Assembly (NCBI GenBank): GCA_964213355.1
Contig: CAXOVY010000002.1
Span: forward strand, 1 to 64,000
Origin: JBAXAM01 sp964213355
GTDB taxonomy: Bacteria > Pseudomonadota > Gammaproteobacteria > UBA9339
Direction of reading: 5' to 3'
Length of the DNA: 64,000 bases
The notes beneath the pieces are model-generated. The model had not been told where the DNA came from, did not search any database, and saw only the letters and a program-made list of their open reading frames with translations. The position numbers and the translations under genes were made by a program. Below are positions 17,329 to 26,663 of the stretch, one piece after another. Positions within the stretch are counted from its first letter, which is position 1. Each line of letters begins with the position of its first letter.

Positions 17329-18561
17329 TTAACTCCATGCATATTCACGATGATATTTTCGAATACCTTTTAAAATCAAAAGTCCTTTGCCTTGTAAAGA
17401 ATGTTCATATATTGTGTGATATGCTGCAAAATCTACTTCTTTATTTTCTTCTGGGATTATCCATTCGGCATATAAATCGAGTAACTTATCATATTCTTCA
17501 AAATTAAGTTTATAACGGTTATCTAACTTTTCTCTGATTTTCATTTGTGAAAGTACTTCCTGTGATTTGGGTGTGATTGTTCCACTATAAAACTCTGAAG
17601 CACAACCCGAGCCGTATGAAAAAAGACCCACACGTTTCATTTCTTGAATTTGTACGCTATCAATAATTCCACATAAGGCTAAATATAAACTGCCACCGGC
17701 TATATTTCCTACTTCTGCACAATAGCTAAGAGATGGATTTACTCGTTTTAAAAAATCTTCTTCAATCAAGTTAGGTAGTAATTGTGGATACATGCTTCGC
17801 ATCATTTTTCGGTGCGCACCTTTAACCATTCCAGCAAATGGAGTATGAAACGCTAAATAATCAAAGGTCTTCTGATAATCTACATCTTTTATCCGCTTTC
17901 TGTAATTTTTATAACTATTTTCTACACAATCTAAATATGAAAAAATAGTTAAATCTATATTTGCATATTCGCATGTGGGAGTAGGCCTTACAAAATCCAT
18001 CACTTCATAGCCATAATAACCATTAGCTCCAAAATCAAGTTCTAAAATTTCTGGCTTAGCACTAACAAGCATAGCTACTGCTCCCAAACCTGTTGAAGGT
18101 TCAGCATAGGTATTTTTGAGGTTTGGTAGAGAATCGGAAGCAAGAACTAAAGCCTTTGCCCCTGGTGAGGCTTGCGAAGCAATAAAGCAACTCGCCATCT
18201 GTAGCGCACCAGTACCTGAATAACAACACTGCTTTAGTTCCATCAGTCGACAGTTACGATTAAGTTTTAAATAATCATGAACATAAGTACTTAAAGATTT
18301 CCCTACATCTATCGCCGACTCACTGCCCGTTATAACCATCTCGATTTTATCCTTCTCTTCTGGACTCAAGTTGTCAATAATTGGTTTTGCTGCATTGACC
18401 GCATAGGTAATAGCATCTTCACATGGAAGTCCTACTGTTTTTTTCTTCATCATTAAGTTGTTAAATCTTTCTAAATCCAAACCACGCTTTTCAAATATAG
18501 TTTTTACATCAATATATGCTAGGCCACCATAAATATTAATCGCTTCTATACCTACATGCAT
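17329..18561 (-). CDS. HMG-CoA synthase-like enzyme of a beta-branching cassette (PksG-like)
   Basis: About 410 residues. The acetyl-accepting Cys lies in LKQCCYSGTGALQ (about residue 113), the general His in FHTPFAGMVKGAHR, and SYGSGCASEF is the late conserved loop. Such enzymes add an acetyl-ACP unit to a beta-keto polyketide. The neighbours (ACP, Ser-type KS, ECH1, ECH2) are the classic partners. A second, diverged HMG-CoA synthase (32882-34054) serves the mevalonate pathway. The start at 18561 is favoured by AGGAGA eight bases upstream. Confidence 0.92.
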   Translation of the reverse strand: MHVGIEAINIYGGLAYIDVKTIFEKRGLDLERFNNLMMKKKTVGLPCEDAITYAVNAAKPIIDNLSPEEKDKIEMVITGSESAIDVGKSLSTYVHDYLKLNRNCRLMELKQCCYSGTGALQMASCFIASQASPGAKALVLASDSLPNLKNTYAEPSTGLGAVAMLVSAKPEILELDFGANGYYGYEVMDFVRPTPTCEYANIDLTIFSYLDCVENSYKNYRKRIKDVDYQKTFDYLAFHTPFAGMVKGAHRKMMRSMYPQLLPNLIEEDFLKRVNPSLSYCAEVGNIAGGSLYLALCGIIDSVQIQEMKRVGLFSYGSGCASEFYSGTITPKSQEVLSQMKIREKLDNRYKLNFEEYDKLLDLYAEWIIPEENKEVDFAAYHTIYEHSLQGKGLLILKGIRKYHREYAWS

Positions 18562-18572
18562 AACCATCTCTC

Positions 18573-19826
18573 CTATATTTTTAATATTATGCTAGTGCTT
18601 ATTCCACCAAAACCAAATGAATTGTTCATTGCTGTTGATATGGAAACTTTTTCCTCTTTTTTACCACAAAATTTACATTCAGAATCTATTGGGTTATCTA
18701 GATTTTTATTCGGATGCAAAAAACCTTCTCTCATTTGGACAATTGTTGTGATCGCCTCCATCACCCCTGCTGAATAAAGGCAGTGACCTATTAAACCTTT
18801 AGTTGCATTAATCCATATGTTTTTCGCCCCATTCCCATATACTGCCTTTATCGCTTTAATTTCTGTCTCATCACCCAAAGGTGACGAAGTTCCATGAGCG
18901 TTTATATATTCTATATCTTCTGATTTTTTTTTTGCGTCTTTTAAAGCTAACTGCATTGCCTTAATTTCCCCATTTTCACTAGGATCCGATAATCTATTGC
19001 CATCTAAATATATAGCTCCTCCCAACATCACCGCTTGTGGGTGTATCCCACGAAGTTTTGTAACCACTTCAGATTCCAGTATCAAACATCCACAGCCTTC
19101 TCCATAAATAAACCCTTCATGTGCTTGATCAAATGGGCGACAAGCTTTCTCTGGACTACTCTTAAACCGCTTTCCACCCATAGCTCCCAAATTATAGAAT
19201 GCTTGCAATTCTAATGGCCCCAAATTCGCTGGAGGTGCTACTAGTATGCATGTGTCTAAATATCCAGCTTTTATGCTTTCATATCCTTTTACTAAAGCAA
19301 CATTCCCACTTGCTGAAGCTCCTCCCACCGTAAACCCTTGACCATGGATATCAAATATCTCACTAATTGTTCCTAAATAATCACTATCCATAAATTGCAT
19401 TGCATAACGAGGATTGATGTATTCGGGAGCATTTCTATGCCTGTTATGACAATCAAAAGCCAAATTATTGGTAAGATTGTGCCCAGCAACGATTAGTCCT
19501 ATCCGTTCTGTGGGGATAGAAAATGTAGTAGTAAAACAAGCGCTATCCCATGCCTCCAAGACACTTAATATACTTGCCTGCATTGCTAAAGATGCTCTTT
19601 GTCCAGCTACTAATGCCCTTTTGGTTATTTCAGAATGATGTGAGTAGCTTTTAAGAAGATCTTGGAAAGAAAAATCCGGAATTTCAGCAACACATGGTAT
19701 CTTGGAATACCGAGCTATTCTATGAGCACTTTTTATCCCACTGATTCCTTTTTTTAATGATTGGGTATATTCAATTACACCATTCCCTATAGAAGATACA
19801 ACACCCAACCCTGTAACATAAACCAT
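18573..19826 (-). CDS. Ketosynthase-type malonyl-ACP decarboxylase (PksF-like)
   Basis: 417 residues of the KS fold. The usual Cys is replaced by Ser in TVGGASASGNVA, while the His motifs YINAHGTSSPLGD and KGLIGHCLYSAG remain. This Ser form is the known decarboxylase of HMGS cassettes that makes acetyl-ACP from malonyl-ACP. AGGAGG sits at good spacing before the ATG. The gene follows the ACP gene and precedes the HMGS gene. Confidence 0.92.
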   Translation of the reverse strand: MVYVTGLGVVSSIGNGVIEYTQSLKKGISGIKSAHRIARYSKIPCVAEIPDFSFQDLLKSYSHHSEITKRALVAGQRASLAMQASILSVLEAWDSACFTTTFSIPTERIGLIVAGHNLTNNLAFDCHNRHRNAPEYINPRYAMQFMDSDYLGTISEIFDIHGQGFTVGGASASGNVALVKGYESIKAGYLDTCILVAPPANLGPLELQAFYNLGAMGGKRFKSSPEKACRPFDQAHEGFIYGEGCGCLILESEVVTKLRGIHPQAVMLGGAIYLDGNRLSDPSENGEIKAMQLALKDAKKKSEDIEYINAHGTSSPLGDETEIKAIKAVYGNGAKNIWINATKGLIGHCLYSAGVMEAITTIVQMREGFLHPNKNLDNPIDSECKFCGKKEEKVSISTAMNNSFGFGGISTSIILKI

Positions 19827-19897
19827 TCAATGCCTCCTTGGGATTGTTTTATTTTTAACACTTTATTTTCAAAAATGTAGACTTAATATTATTGAAT

Positions 19898-20176
19898 TTA
19901 TATTAGCTCTTCTGCCTTATGTAATGTTAATTTTTTATAAAAAAAATTGATCAAACCCTCTAAATTTTTAATTTCTGCAAGTTCTATTAATGGCGATTTA
20001 ATCCCCATGCTTTCCATACTAAGTACTACTATTTCCATACGATCTATAGAATTTGCTCCTAGGTCTTTTAAACTTTTTTCAATCTGAATACATTCTTTGG
20101 CTAGATCCGGCAAAACCTCGATAGTATGTTTTTGGACAATTGCAAAAATTTCTTCTTTACTCAATGTGCTACTCAT
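19898..20176 (-). CDS. Donor acyl carrier protein of the beta-branching cassette (AcpK-like)
   Basis: About 92 residues with the phosphopantetheine site in DLGANSIDRMEIVVLSMESM. This resembles the free ACP that carries the acetyl unit to HMGS. The start MSSTLSKEEIF (20176) is chosen because GAGG lies six bases before it; an upstream ATG at 20194 is less likely. It is the promoter-proximal intact gene of the cassette, after the broken MBL gene. Confidence 0.9.
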   Translation of the reverse strand: MSSTLSKEEIFAIVQKHTIEVLPDLAKECIQIEKSLKDLGANSIDRMEIVVLSMESMGIKSPLIELAEIKNLEGLINFFYKKLTLHKAEELI

Positions 20177-20260
20177 TTTATTCCTCACCATCATCTAATA
20201 AACCTTATACTTACAGCTCAGGAATAATTTTTAATTCTATGGCAATACGGGAATCATTAA

Positions 20261-21140
20261 CTATCTAAAATTAAAAAGCCAGTTTTGTTTTTTACGTTCA
20301 CGAAAAGATACAAAATCTTTTTCATTTTTAAACTGGAAATATATGTTATTTTTTATCAGATCCTCAAATATTGCTCCCGGTTGTTTGCCATAAGAGTGGC
20401 CAGGATATATGCGCATGTCTTTAGGGATGATATTTTTTAATTTCTGAATAGATGCATACATTTCTTTAGCATTCCCTCCTTTGCTCCAGCACAGTCCACA
20501 TCCTTCTATAAATACCGTATCTCCAGTAAAAAGATTTTTTTCAATGGAATAACAGATACCACCTTTAGTGTGCCCAGGCGTAAGGATACCGGAGTGACGC
20601 TAATTTAAGCCCATTATGGCACATCCCTGCTACCATAATGCTAAAATTAGCGTCACTGTTTGAGTTGCCGCGGACGTCCTGCGGCTGGGAAACGCCACAA
20701 TGACTGGTCGCCGTCGGTCTTCACTCGCAAAAGCGGCTCGCTCTCGACGGCTACCGCGGGCTTCTCGCCATCGCTTCGCTCTCCCTGGCTCGGCGGGAGT
20801 AATAAAAATATTTCCAAAAGAAAATGCCACAGAATCATTAAACACATCAAGATTATCGCTATTAAAATTATAATATTCATGTTCAACTTGTGACATACAA
20901 ACCGGTGCATTATATTTTTTTACTAGTGCATTTACCCCATGCACGTGATCATAATGAGAATGTGTAAGCAAAATGGCTGAAAGAGTTAACTCGGCTTTTT
21001 GTATTTCCTCTATGATATTTTCAACCTGCCAAGAAGGATCTACTATAATACTGTTCTTACTGATGGTATCTAATACTAAATAACTATAGTTTTTTAAAAA
21101 AAAAATTTTGCGTTTTTATTGGTATTACTTCAATACTCAT
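20261..21140 (-). pseudogene. MBL-fold hydrolase (PksB/BaeB-like), broken
   Basis: Metallo-beta-lactamase fold remnants: LTHSHYDHVHG (metal ligands), then after an insertion GILTPGHTKGGICYS, FTGDTVFIEG and YPGHSYGKQPG. Glyoxalase II-like hydrolases of this kind stand at the head of trans-AT clusters such as pks/bae. Two lesions are seen. A GC-rich repeat of about 210 bp lies at 20591-20799. Near the start, a T10A6 stretch on the minus strand (21110-21091) leaves the frame of MSIEVIPIKTQNFFF one base out of register with YSYLVLD. It probably gives no full protein. Confidence 0.85.
20591..20799. repeat. GC-rich dispersed-type repeat inserted in the MBL gene
   Basis: About 209 bp. The first 65 bp form a near-perfect hairpin: AGTGACGCTAATTT (20593-20606) pairs with AAATTAGCGTCACT (20644-20657), and CCATTATGG inside pairs with CCATAATG. 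The rest (20660-20799) is strongly G+C rich against an A+T-rich gene. No transposase is present. It looks like a non-autonomous or palindromic repeat; copies elsewhere in the genome are expected. Confidence 0.75.
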
Positions 21141-21297
21141 CAAGTTCTCTTTTTAATAAGTTGGTTACGATTTTTTCAAAACGATCCTACTACTATTTAG
21201 TAGATACATCTAAGAAAAACAAAGAGTATGATTTTTGTAATTTTTAAAGGCGCCATTATGAATGAAAAAAGAGTAAGAATCTACGACGATAAAGAAC

Positions 21298-22446
21298 TTA
21301 ACCCACAAGATTAACAGGCCTTGGTGTATTGGGATCAACATCCTGAGAAACCACTTCACCCTTCTCCTTCTGTGCTGCAAAACCACGACTAATTATTTCT
21401 TCGATAAACTTTTCAATTTGCTCATGATATAGAACTTTATCTCCGCTCACTTCTTTGATCGTTTCTAGCAGATACTGACGTATCAAAGCAGTTGCGTATT
21501 CCGGATCTTCAGATATTTTTTTCAACTCATCTGCAATTTTGGGATCTTGCATTGCTAAATTCTCAAGATAAGTTTTCACCTGCAAAAATTGAAACTTTTT
21601 AGCACTATCTTTTGCCACGTCAGAAACAAATGAAGCCGCTTTAAGAGCTATCATGATCGCTATAGCATACTGCCAAGTAAGTGCTTTTGTACCAATATCC
21701 ACGAGGCAACTTAAAGCAACGTTATTAGCCACTGCTCCTATACAAATATTGAATAGTCCTACTGCAGGACCTGTTACTGCATCAGTAACACGCCGCTTGA
21801 TACGTCCCAGCGTAGGGCCCACGGTATCACTAAAACGCTGCGCCGCATCACTTATAGCACCCCTGAACTCGCCATACATATAATGCATACAAGCCGAAAG
21901 ATCACTCTCAGGCTCGGGATCTTTTGGGGGATGTTCTAACTGCTCTGGCTCCACTGCTTCCTGTGCTTCCTGTTCCTTATGCTCGCTCCACTCTATGAAC
22001 TTATTGGCATACGTATTTGCAAGATTAGAAGAAATATCTCCAAGAGTAGAAACAAATTCAGCCCTCTTCTCTTTCCACCACTTAGCTACCTTGTCAGGCG
22101 TAAGCAAATCAAAAACAAAATTACCAGCAAAAGTTAAAGCAAAAGTACGAACATCTTTATCAGACAATGTGATTTGATTTGTAGCAATCTTTTCAACATC
22201 AATACCAATCAAATGATCCACACCAACATCCTTCAACATCCCTGTAACTTTTTTTACGCTATCCACTTTAGATACGTAATCTATAACACCCGGTACTTTA
22301 GGTATCTTCCCATAACCAACAGTCTCAACAGTAGCCTGCCAGAATTTCGACTTGAATCTCGATAATATACTACATCCAATGTCGTAGGTGTATGCCTTCC
22401 AACCACTACTTTTTGGCGCTTCTGTTTTTACTGGTTCACTGCACAT
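21298..22446 (-). CDS. Unknown protein, candidate secreted effector
   Basis: About 382 residues from the ATG at 22446, which has AGGAG five bases upstream; the longer frame to 22509 overlaps the next gene. No known family is recognised. Visible features are an acidic Pro/Glu stretch (EAVEPEQLEHPPKDPEPE), hydrophobic helices (VGLFNICIGAVANNVALSCL and YAIAIMIALKAASFV) and a charged C-terminus. This mix recalls membrane-acting effectors of intracellular gammaproteobacteria, but no secretion system is in the window and the role is speculative. Confidence 0.7.
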   Translation of the reverse strand: MCSEPVKTEAPKSSGWKAYTYDIGCSILSRFKSKFWQATVETVGYGKIPKVPGVIDYVSKVDSVKKVTGMLKDVGVDHLIGIDVEKIATNQITLSDKDVRTFALTFAGNFVFDLLTPDKVAKWWKEKRAEFVSTLGDISSNLANTYANKFIEWSEHKEQEAQEAVEPEQLEHPPKDPEPESDLSACMHYMYGEFRGAISDAAQRFSDTVGPTLGRIKRRVTDAVTGPAVGLFNICIGAVANNVALSCLVDIGTKALTWQYAIAIMIALKAASFVSDVAKDSAKKFQFLQVKTYLENLAMQDPKIADELKKISEDPEYATALIRQYLLETIKEVSGDKVLYHEQIEKFIEEIISRGFAAQKEKGEVVSQDVDPNTPRPVNLVG

Positions 22447-22489
22447 AAGTTCTCCTAAATTTTTTAAAACCCTCCCTTGCAAGGCAACG

Positions 22490-23104
22490 CTATGAAAGCG
22501 GTTTGCCAAGATTTAGCTTCCTAACGCCTAACCAATTCAAATAATTCTCCACCATTATATGTTGTAAAGTTTTTCTCATCACTTCATCTATATCACTAAG
22601 CTTCCCCTTTGCTGTACCCAATTTGATAATGGATATAAAAAACGCAAACGAAAGGTCTGGAATATCTGCAAAAGTTTTTCTTAATATAGGGTCTAAAAGA
22701 TATCCCTTTACATATCCAGAACAAAAATCAATTAACTGTCTATTGCTTGCCGTTTGCAAATCAACTTCACGTCCATATTCTATCCATAACGACAAATCAG
22801 TTTTTTTATGACCCAAAGCGAGCTCAGACCCAATATGAGCATATAGAGCAAGAGCTGCCTCATATATATCTTTTTGTTGCTCTATAGATTGAAACTCTGG
22901 AATCCCTCCAAAAATAAGAGCTGTCCAATCGCTAGGCATGCTTAGACACGGTGAAGAAGCTACAGCATACAAGAGACCTTGAGTCATAGTGATATTCATA
23001 CAAAACTCATTGCGATATCTACTCTCGGTTAGGAAATCACCTAGGGCTAGTATCTTGGATGTTTTACTTTCAGGTTTTTGAATGGCTTGTGAAATTTTTT
23101 TCAT
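22490..23104 (-). CDS. YecA/YgfB-like (UPF0149) protein
   Basis: 204 residues. The arrangement SMPSDWTALIFGGIPEF, then FCSGYVKGYLLDPILRKTFA fits the UPF0149 family (the WxxxFxxG-type central segment) but without the C-terminal SEC-C metal motif seen in YecA. The biochemical role of this family is poorly defined. It precedes the unknown 382-residue protein by 43 bp and probably shares its transcript. The start MKKISQAIQ has weak purines upstream. Confidence 0.6.
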   Translation of the reverse strand: MKKISQAIQKPESKTSKILALGDFLTESRYRNEFCMNITMTQGLLYAVASSPCLSMPSDWTALIFGGIPEFQSIEQQKDIYEAALALYAHIGSELALGHKKTDLSLWIEYGREVDLQTASNRQLIDFCSGYVKGYLLDPILRKTFADIPDLSFAFFISIIKLGTAKGKLSDIDEVMRKTLQHIMVENYLNWLGVRKLNLGKPLS

Positions 23105-23265
23105 ATAATACTCATCTCCCTCCTAAATGTCTGGCAACTAGCAACACTCTCCAATACGCACTAACTTATTGGAATATTTTAAGCTTTTTTTTATATTACA
23201 CAATAAATATTATCTACTAATTGAATTAGAATGAAAAATATAGATGTGATAGCATATATAAAAAT

Positions 23266-24546
23266 ATGACAATCAAAAATTCATTTGCTAAAAAAATCAC
23301 TCTTCAAGCAATAATTATTATATTGCTTGCCGCTTGTTTTTATCTTTATGAATTCTACATGCAAGTTGCGCCCGGGGTAATTCAGCAAGAACTTATGCGC
23401 GATTTTGCCATTGATGCGACCAAATTAGGCCTGCTGTCGGGATGCTTTTATTTGTCTTATACGCCACTGCAATTACTATCTGGCTTACTATTAGACCGCT
23501 ATAGCACTCGCGTAATTTTAACATGTATCTGTAGCACTTTTGCTCTTGGTGTTTTATTGTTTGCCCATGCCTCTAGCATTTACGTGGCGGCAATAGCTCG
23601 TTTTATTATGGGCGGAGCTGCATCATGCGCTTTTATTAGCGTGCTTCATCTTGTTGCTCGCTGGATACCACCAATTCATTTCGCTCTATTTGCTGGTATT
23701 GCTGAAACGATGGGAGCAATTGGCGGATATGGTGGAACTGAACATGTAGCAATACTACTAAAATATTTCGATTGGCGCACCACTATTACAGGCTTTGCTT
23801 ATGCTGGATTTATGCTAGCAATCTTAATTGTGCTTATTGTACGCAACCAACCAATAGAACATAAAAACATACAAACACAAACAAATAATCATTCTATATG
23901 GTTTGATTTAAAAACCATCCTTAGTAACCGCGAAACATGGACTATAGGCATTTATTCACTTCTCATCTGGACACCAATCTTAGGCTTTTCTGCACTTTGG
24001 GGAGTGGAATTTATACGCATTGGTCACAATTTCGATAAAATAGCTGCAGCCCACGCTGTTGCGTTTGTGTGGCTTGGAGTGGCACTTGCAAGCCCTGTTC
24101 TTGGTTGGATTTCAGATTTTATTGGTAGACGCTGTATTCTTATGACTATTTGCGCTTTGGCCGGAGCAATTGCAATGACAATTGCAATTTTTATCACGAA
24201 TATTCCAACAACTATTTTATACTTTTTAATGTTTTTAATTGGATTTGCTTCAGCTGGACAAACATTGTCATTTGCACTGATTAAAGATAATAATTCACCA
24301 TATACCAATAGCGCCGCCAATGGCTTTAACAATATGATTTTAGTTGCAAGTGGACTTTTTCAGCCATTAATTGGTAAAATTTTAGATCTGAACTGGCAGG
24401 GAACAATTCAAAACGGTATCCATGTATATAGTTTGCACAGCTACCAAATAGCACTTTTAATGTTGCCAGCTTGTTGTTTCGTCGCTGCACTTATCAGTAT
24501 ATTCTTGATTAAGGAAACGCGCTGCGTTGCGATTTGGCAAAAATAA
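23266..24546 (+). CDS. Major facilitator superfamily transporter
   Basis: 426 residues with about 12 membrane helices. The N-terminal half has an MFS signature around YLSYTPLQLLSGLLLDRYST (motif A region) and RFIMGGAASCAFI; the second half repeats with LGWISDFIGRR. Substrate cannot be told. It is followed at 15 bp by an L,D-transpeptidase gene on the same strand, so both likely share one transcript from a promoter in the 160-bp gap before 23266. Confidence 0.9.
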   Translation: MTIKNSFAKKITLQAIIIILLAACFYLYEFYMQVAPGVIQQELMRDFAIDATKLGLLSGCFYLSYTPLQLLSGLLLDRYSTRVILTCICSTFALGVLLFAHASSIYVAAIARFIMGGAASCAFISVLHLVARWIPPIHFALFAGIAETMGAIGGYGGTEHVAILLKYFDWRTTITGFAYAGFMLAILIVLIVRNQPIEHKNIQTQTNNHSIWFDLKTILSNRETWTIGIYSLLIWTPILGFSALWGVEFIRIGHNFDKIAAAHAVAFVWLGVALASPVLGWISDFIGRRCILMTICALAGAIAMTIAIFITNIPTTILYFLMFLIGFASAGQTLSFALIKDNNSPYTNSAANGFNNMILVASGLFQPLIGKILDLNWQGTIQNGIHVYSLHSYQIALLMLPACCFVAALISIFLIKETRCVAIWQK

Positions 24547-24561
24547 AGGAGATATACATCA

Positions 24562-25254
24562 ATGAGAATAAAATCAACTATAGCAGCTCTGTTAATAGCT
24601 CTTTCGACACTTCCAAATGTAGCATTTGCTTCCAAGTATTACAGCAGACAATTGTGTTCCAACCCAGAATATACCTGTATCAAAGTGAAGCGGCACGATT
24701 CTTGGGATAAATTATTTCCCGACAAAGAAGAACAATATATTATAAGAAAAATTAATCGCATGAATATTGAATTGGAACCAGGATTAATACTAGCAATACC
24801 AAATAATCTAAGAGAAAACGATCCACTAGCATTTGCGCCTTTTCCCGATCGCATTACACCACTAGACCGAACCGTTATAATGGTTGATTTAGAAAAACAG
24901 GCCTTTGGTGCCTATGACGCTTCTGGAAAACTAGTACGTTGGGGACCGGTATCTGGTGGTCAAGATTACTGTCCTGATATAGGCAGGCCTTGTCACAGTC
25001 CAACTGGAATCTTCTATGTTCAATACAAAGAAGGTCCTGATTGCTTTTCATCTAAATTTCCAATACCAGATGGCGGTGCACCTATGCCTTATTGCATGTA
25101 TTTCCATGGTGGTTATGCTATGCATGGCTGTGTGTTACCAGGATACAACGCCAGCCATGGATGTATTCGTATGTTCACCGAAGATGCTGAATGGCTAAAT
25201 AAAAATTTCGTTGAATTCGGCGCAAAAACCACTGAGGTTATTGTGCAGCAATAA
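24562..25254 (+). CDS. L,D-transpeptidase (YkuD family), exported
   Basis: 230 residues. A signal peptide covers about residues 1-23 (IAALLIALSTLPNVAFA). A LysM-like stretch (KRHDSWDKLFPDKEEQYIIRK) precedes the YkuD domain, whose catalytic motif is GYNASHGCIRMF near the end (Cys about 210). HGGYAMHGC supplies the conserved His. It would cross-link peptidoglycan or attach lipoproteins in the periplasm. GGAGATATAC lies before the ATG. It ends 8 bp from the convergent phosphomannomutase gene. Confidence 0.93.
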   Translation: MRIKSTIAALLIALSTLPNVAFASKYYSRQLCSNPEYTCIKVKRHDSWDKLFPDKEEQYIIRKINRMNIELEPGLILAIPNNLRENDPLAFAPFPDRITPLDRTVIMVDLEKQAFGAYDASGKLVRWGPVSGGQDYCPDIGRPCHSPTGIFYVQYKEGPDCFSSKFPIPDGGAPMPYCMYFHGGYAMHGCVLPGYNASHGCIRMFTEDAEWLNKNFVEFGAKTTEVIVQQ

Positions 25255-25262
25255 TTTGAATT

Positions 25263-26663
25263 CTAAATCGGTAATTGCAATGTCGGATCCAATAATAACA
25301 ACTGCTCCTTAAAAATGTTTTGGATGCGTTTTAGTGCCAGAGCAGTATCACCCTCAAACCTCATAATCAGGTATGGTGTGGTATTTGAAGGCCTAACTAG
25401 ACCAAAACCATCTTTGTAATCGACGCGTAAGCCGTCGATTTTGTTGACATCACCACCGGGGAATTTGGCACTCTCTACCAGTTTTTCCATAAATAGGAAT
25501 TTTTGCGTTTCAGCAATAGCGATTTTTAGTTCTGGGGTGTTAACACTATTTGGCAACTCAGCAAAAATTTCACTGCAGCTTTTTTTACCGCCCGCAAGCA
25601 TTTCCAAAAATCTCGCAGCCACATAAATACCGTCATCAAAACCAAACCACCGCTCTTTAATGAACATATGTCCACTCATTTCACCGGCAAGTAATGAGCC
25701 TATTTCTTTCATCTTAGATTTAATCAATGAGTGGCCAGTTTTATACATTAGAGGGATACCTCCATGCTTAGCAATTTGCTCGGCTAAATGACGCGTACAT
25801 TTCACATCGAATATGATCGTAGTTCCAGGGTGGCGCGATAAACAATCAATCGCAAACAACATCAACAAACGATCAGCTTCAATGATCTCACCTTTTTCCG
25901 TAACCACGCCAACACGGTCAGCATCACCATCAAAAGCCAAACCAACATCAGCTTGTTTTGCTTTAACCAAGCTAACCAAATCTTTTAAATTTGCAGGTAC
26001 TGATGGATCAGGCTGATGATTCGGGAAACTACCATCAACCTCACAATAAAGCTCGGTCACTTCAGAGCCAAGCATCTGAAATAACTTTGGCGCAACAATC
26101 CCACCAACGCCGTTACCACAATCGATTACTACTTTTAACGTCCGTGGCAACTTAACATCACTCACAATGCGATGTATATAATCCCCAATAACTTCTATCT
26201 TTTCAGACTTACCGGCACCAAATTTAAAGTCTTGGGTAACAATACGCTGACACAATTTTTGGATTGCCTCATCGTACAGTGTCTCACCGCCAATCACTAT
26301 TTTAATTCCATTATAATTTGGCGGATTATGGCTGCCGCTTAGCATGGCTCCCGATTGTGATTCCATAATTGCTGCAGCATAGTACAAAATAGGCGTGGTT
26401 ACTTCGTCGACATTAACTACATTACAACCACTGGCTAAAATTCCGGCCTCCATTGCTTGAAGCAACTCTGGCCCAGATAATCTACCATCGCGACCAATGG
26501 CAATTATATTTTTACCACGCTCGATAGTTTCGCTGCCAATTGCCAAACCAATAGTATAAATATTATCAGGGGTAAAACCCTCATTGACAATACCCCTAAT
26601 ATCATAAGCACGAAAAATTTCTTTCGGTATTGAGTTAACAATTTTATAATTTGCCATAATCAA
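25263..26663 (-). CDS. Phosphomannomutase/phosphoglucomutase
   Basis: 466 residues of the alpha-D-phosphohexomutase family. The phosphoserine loop is AMLSGSHNPPNYNGIKI (about 100-116), the metal loop is FDGDADRVGVV, the sugar loop is GEMSGHMF and the phosphate-binding loop is RPSNTTPYLIMR. It interconverts 1- and 6-phosphates of mannose or glucose for LPS or exopolysaccharide sugars (AlgC/ManB-like). It overlaps dut by 4 bp, and an obgE-dut-manB transcript is likely. Confidence 0.95.
   Translation of the reverse strand: MIMANYKIVNSIPKEIFRAYDIRGIVNEGFTPDNIYTIGLAIGSETIERGKNIIAIGRDGRLSGPELLQAMEAGILASGCNVVNVDEVTTPILYYAAAIMESQSGAMLSGSHNPPNYNGIKIVIGGETLYDEAIQKLCQRIVTQDFKFGAGKSEKIEVIGDYIHRIVSDVKLPRTLKVVIDCGNGVGGIVAPKLFQMLGSEVTELYCEVDGSFPNHQPDPSVPANLKDLVSLVKAKQADVGLAFDGDADRVGVVTEKGEIIEADRLLMLFAIDCLSRHPGTTIIFDVKCTRHLAEQIAKHGGIPLMYKTGHSLIKSKMKEIGSLLAGEMSGHMFIKERWFGFDDGIYVAARFLEMLAGGKKSCSEIFAELPNSVNTPELKIAIAETQKFLFMEKLVESAKFPGGDVNKIDGLRVDYKDGFGLVRPSNTTPYLIMRFEGDTALALKRIQNIFKEQLLLLDPTLQLPI

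Noticed and set aside
20630..20971. 113-residue frame spanning the MBL motif and the GC-rich repeat as one gene
   Set aside because: The second half is translated repeat sequence; the MBL motifs continue after the repeat in the true gene.
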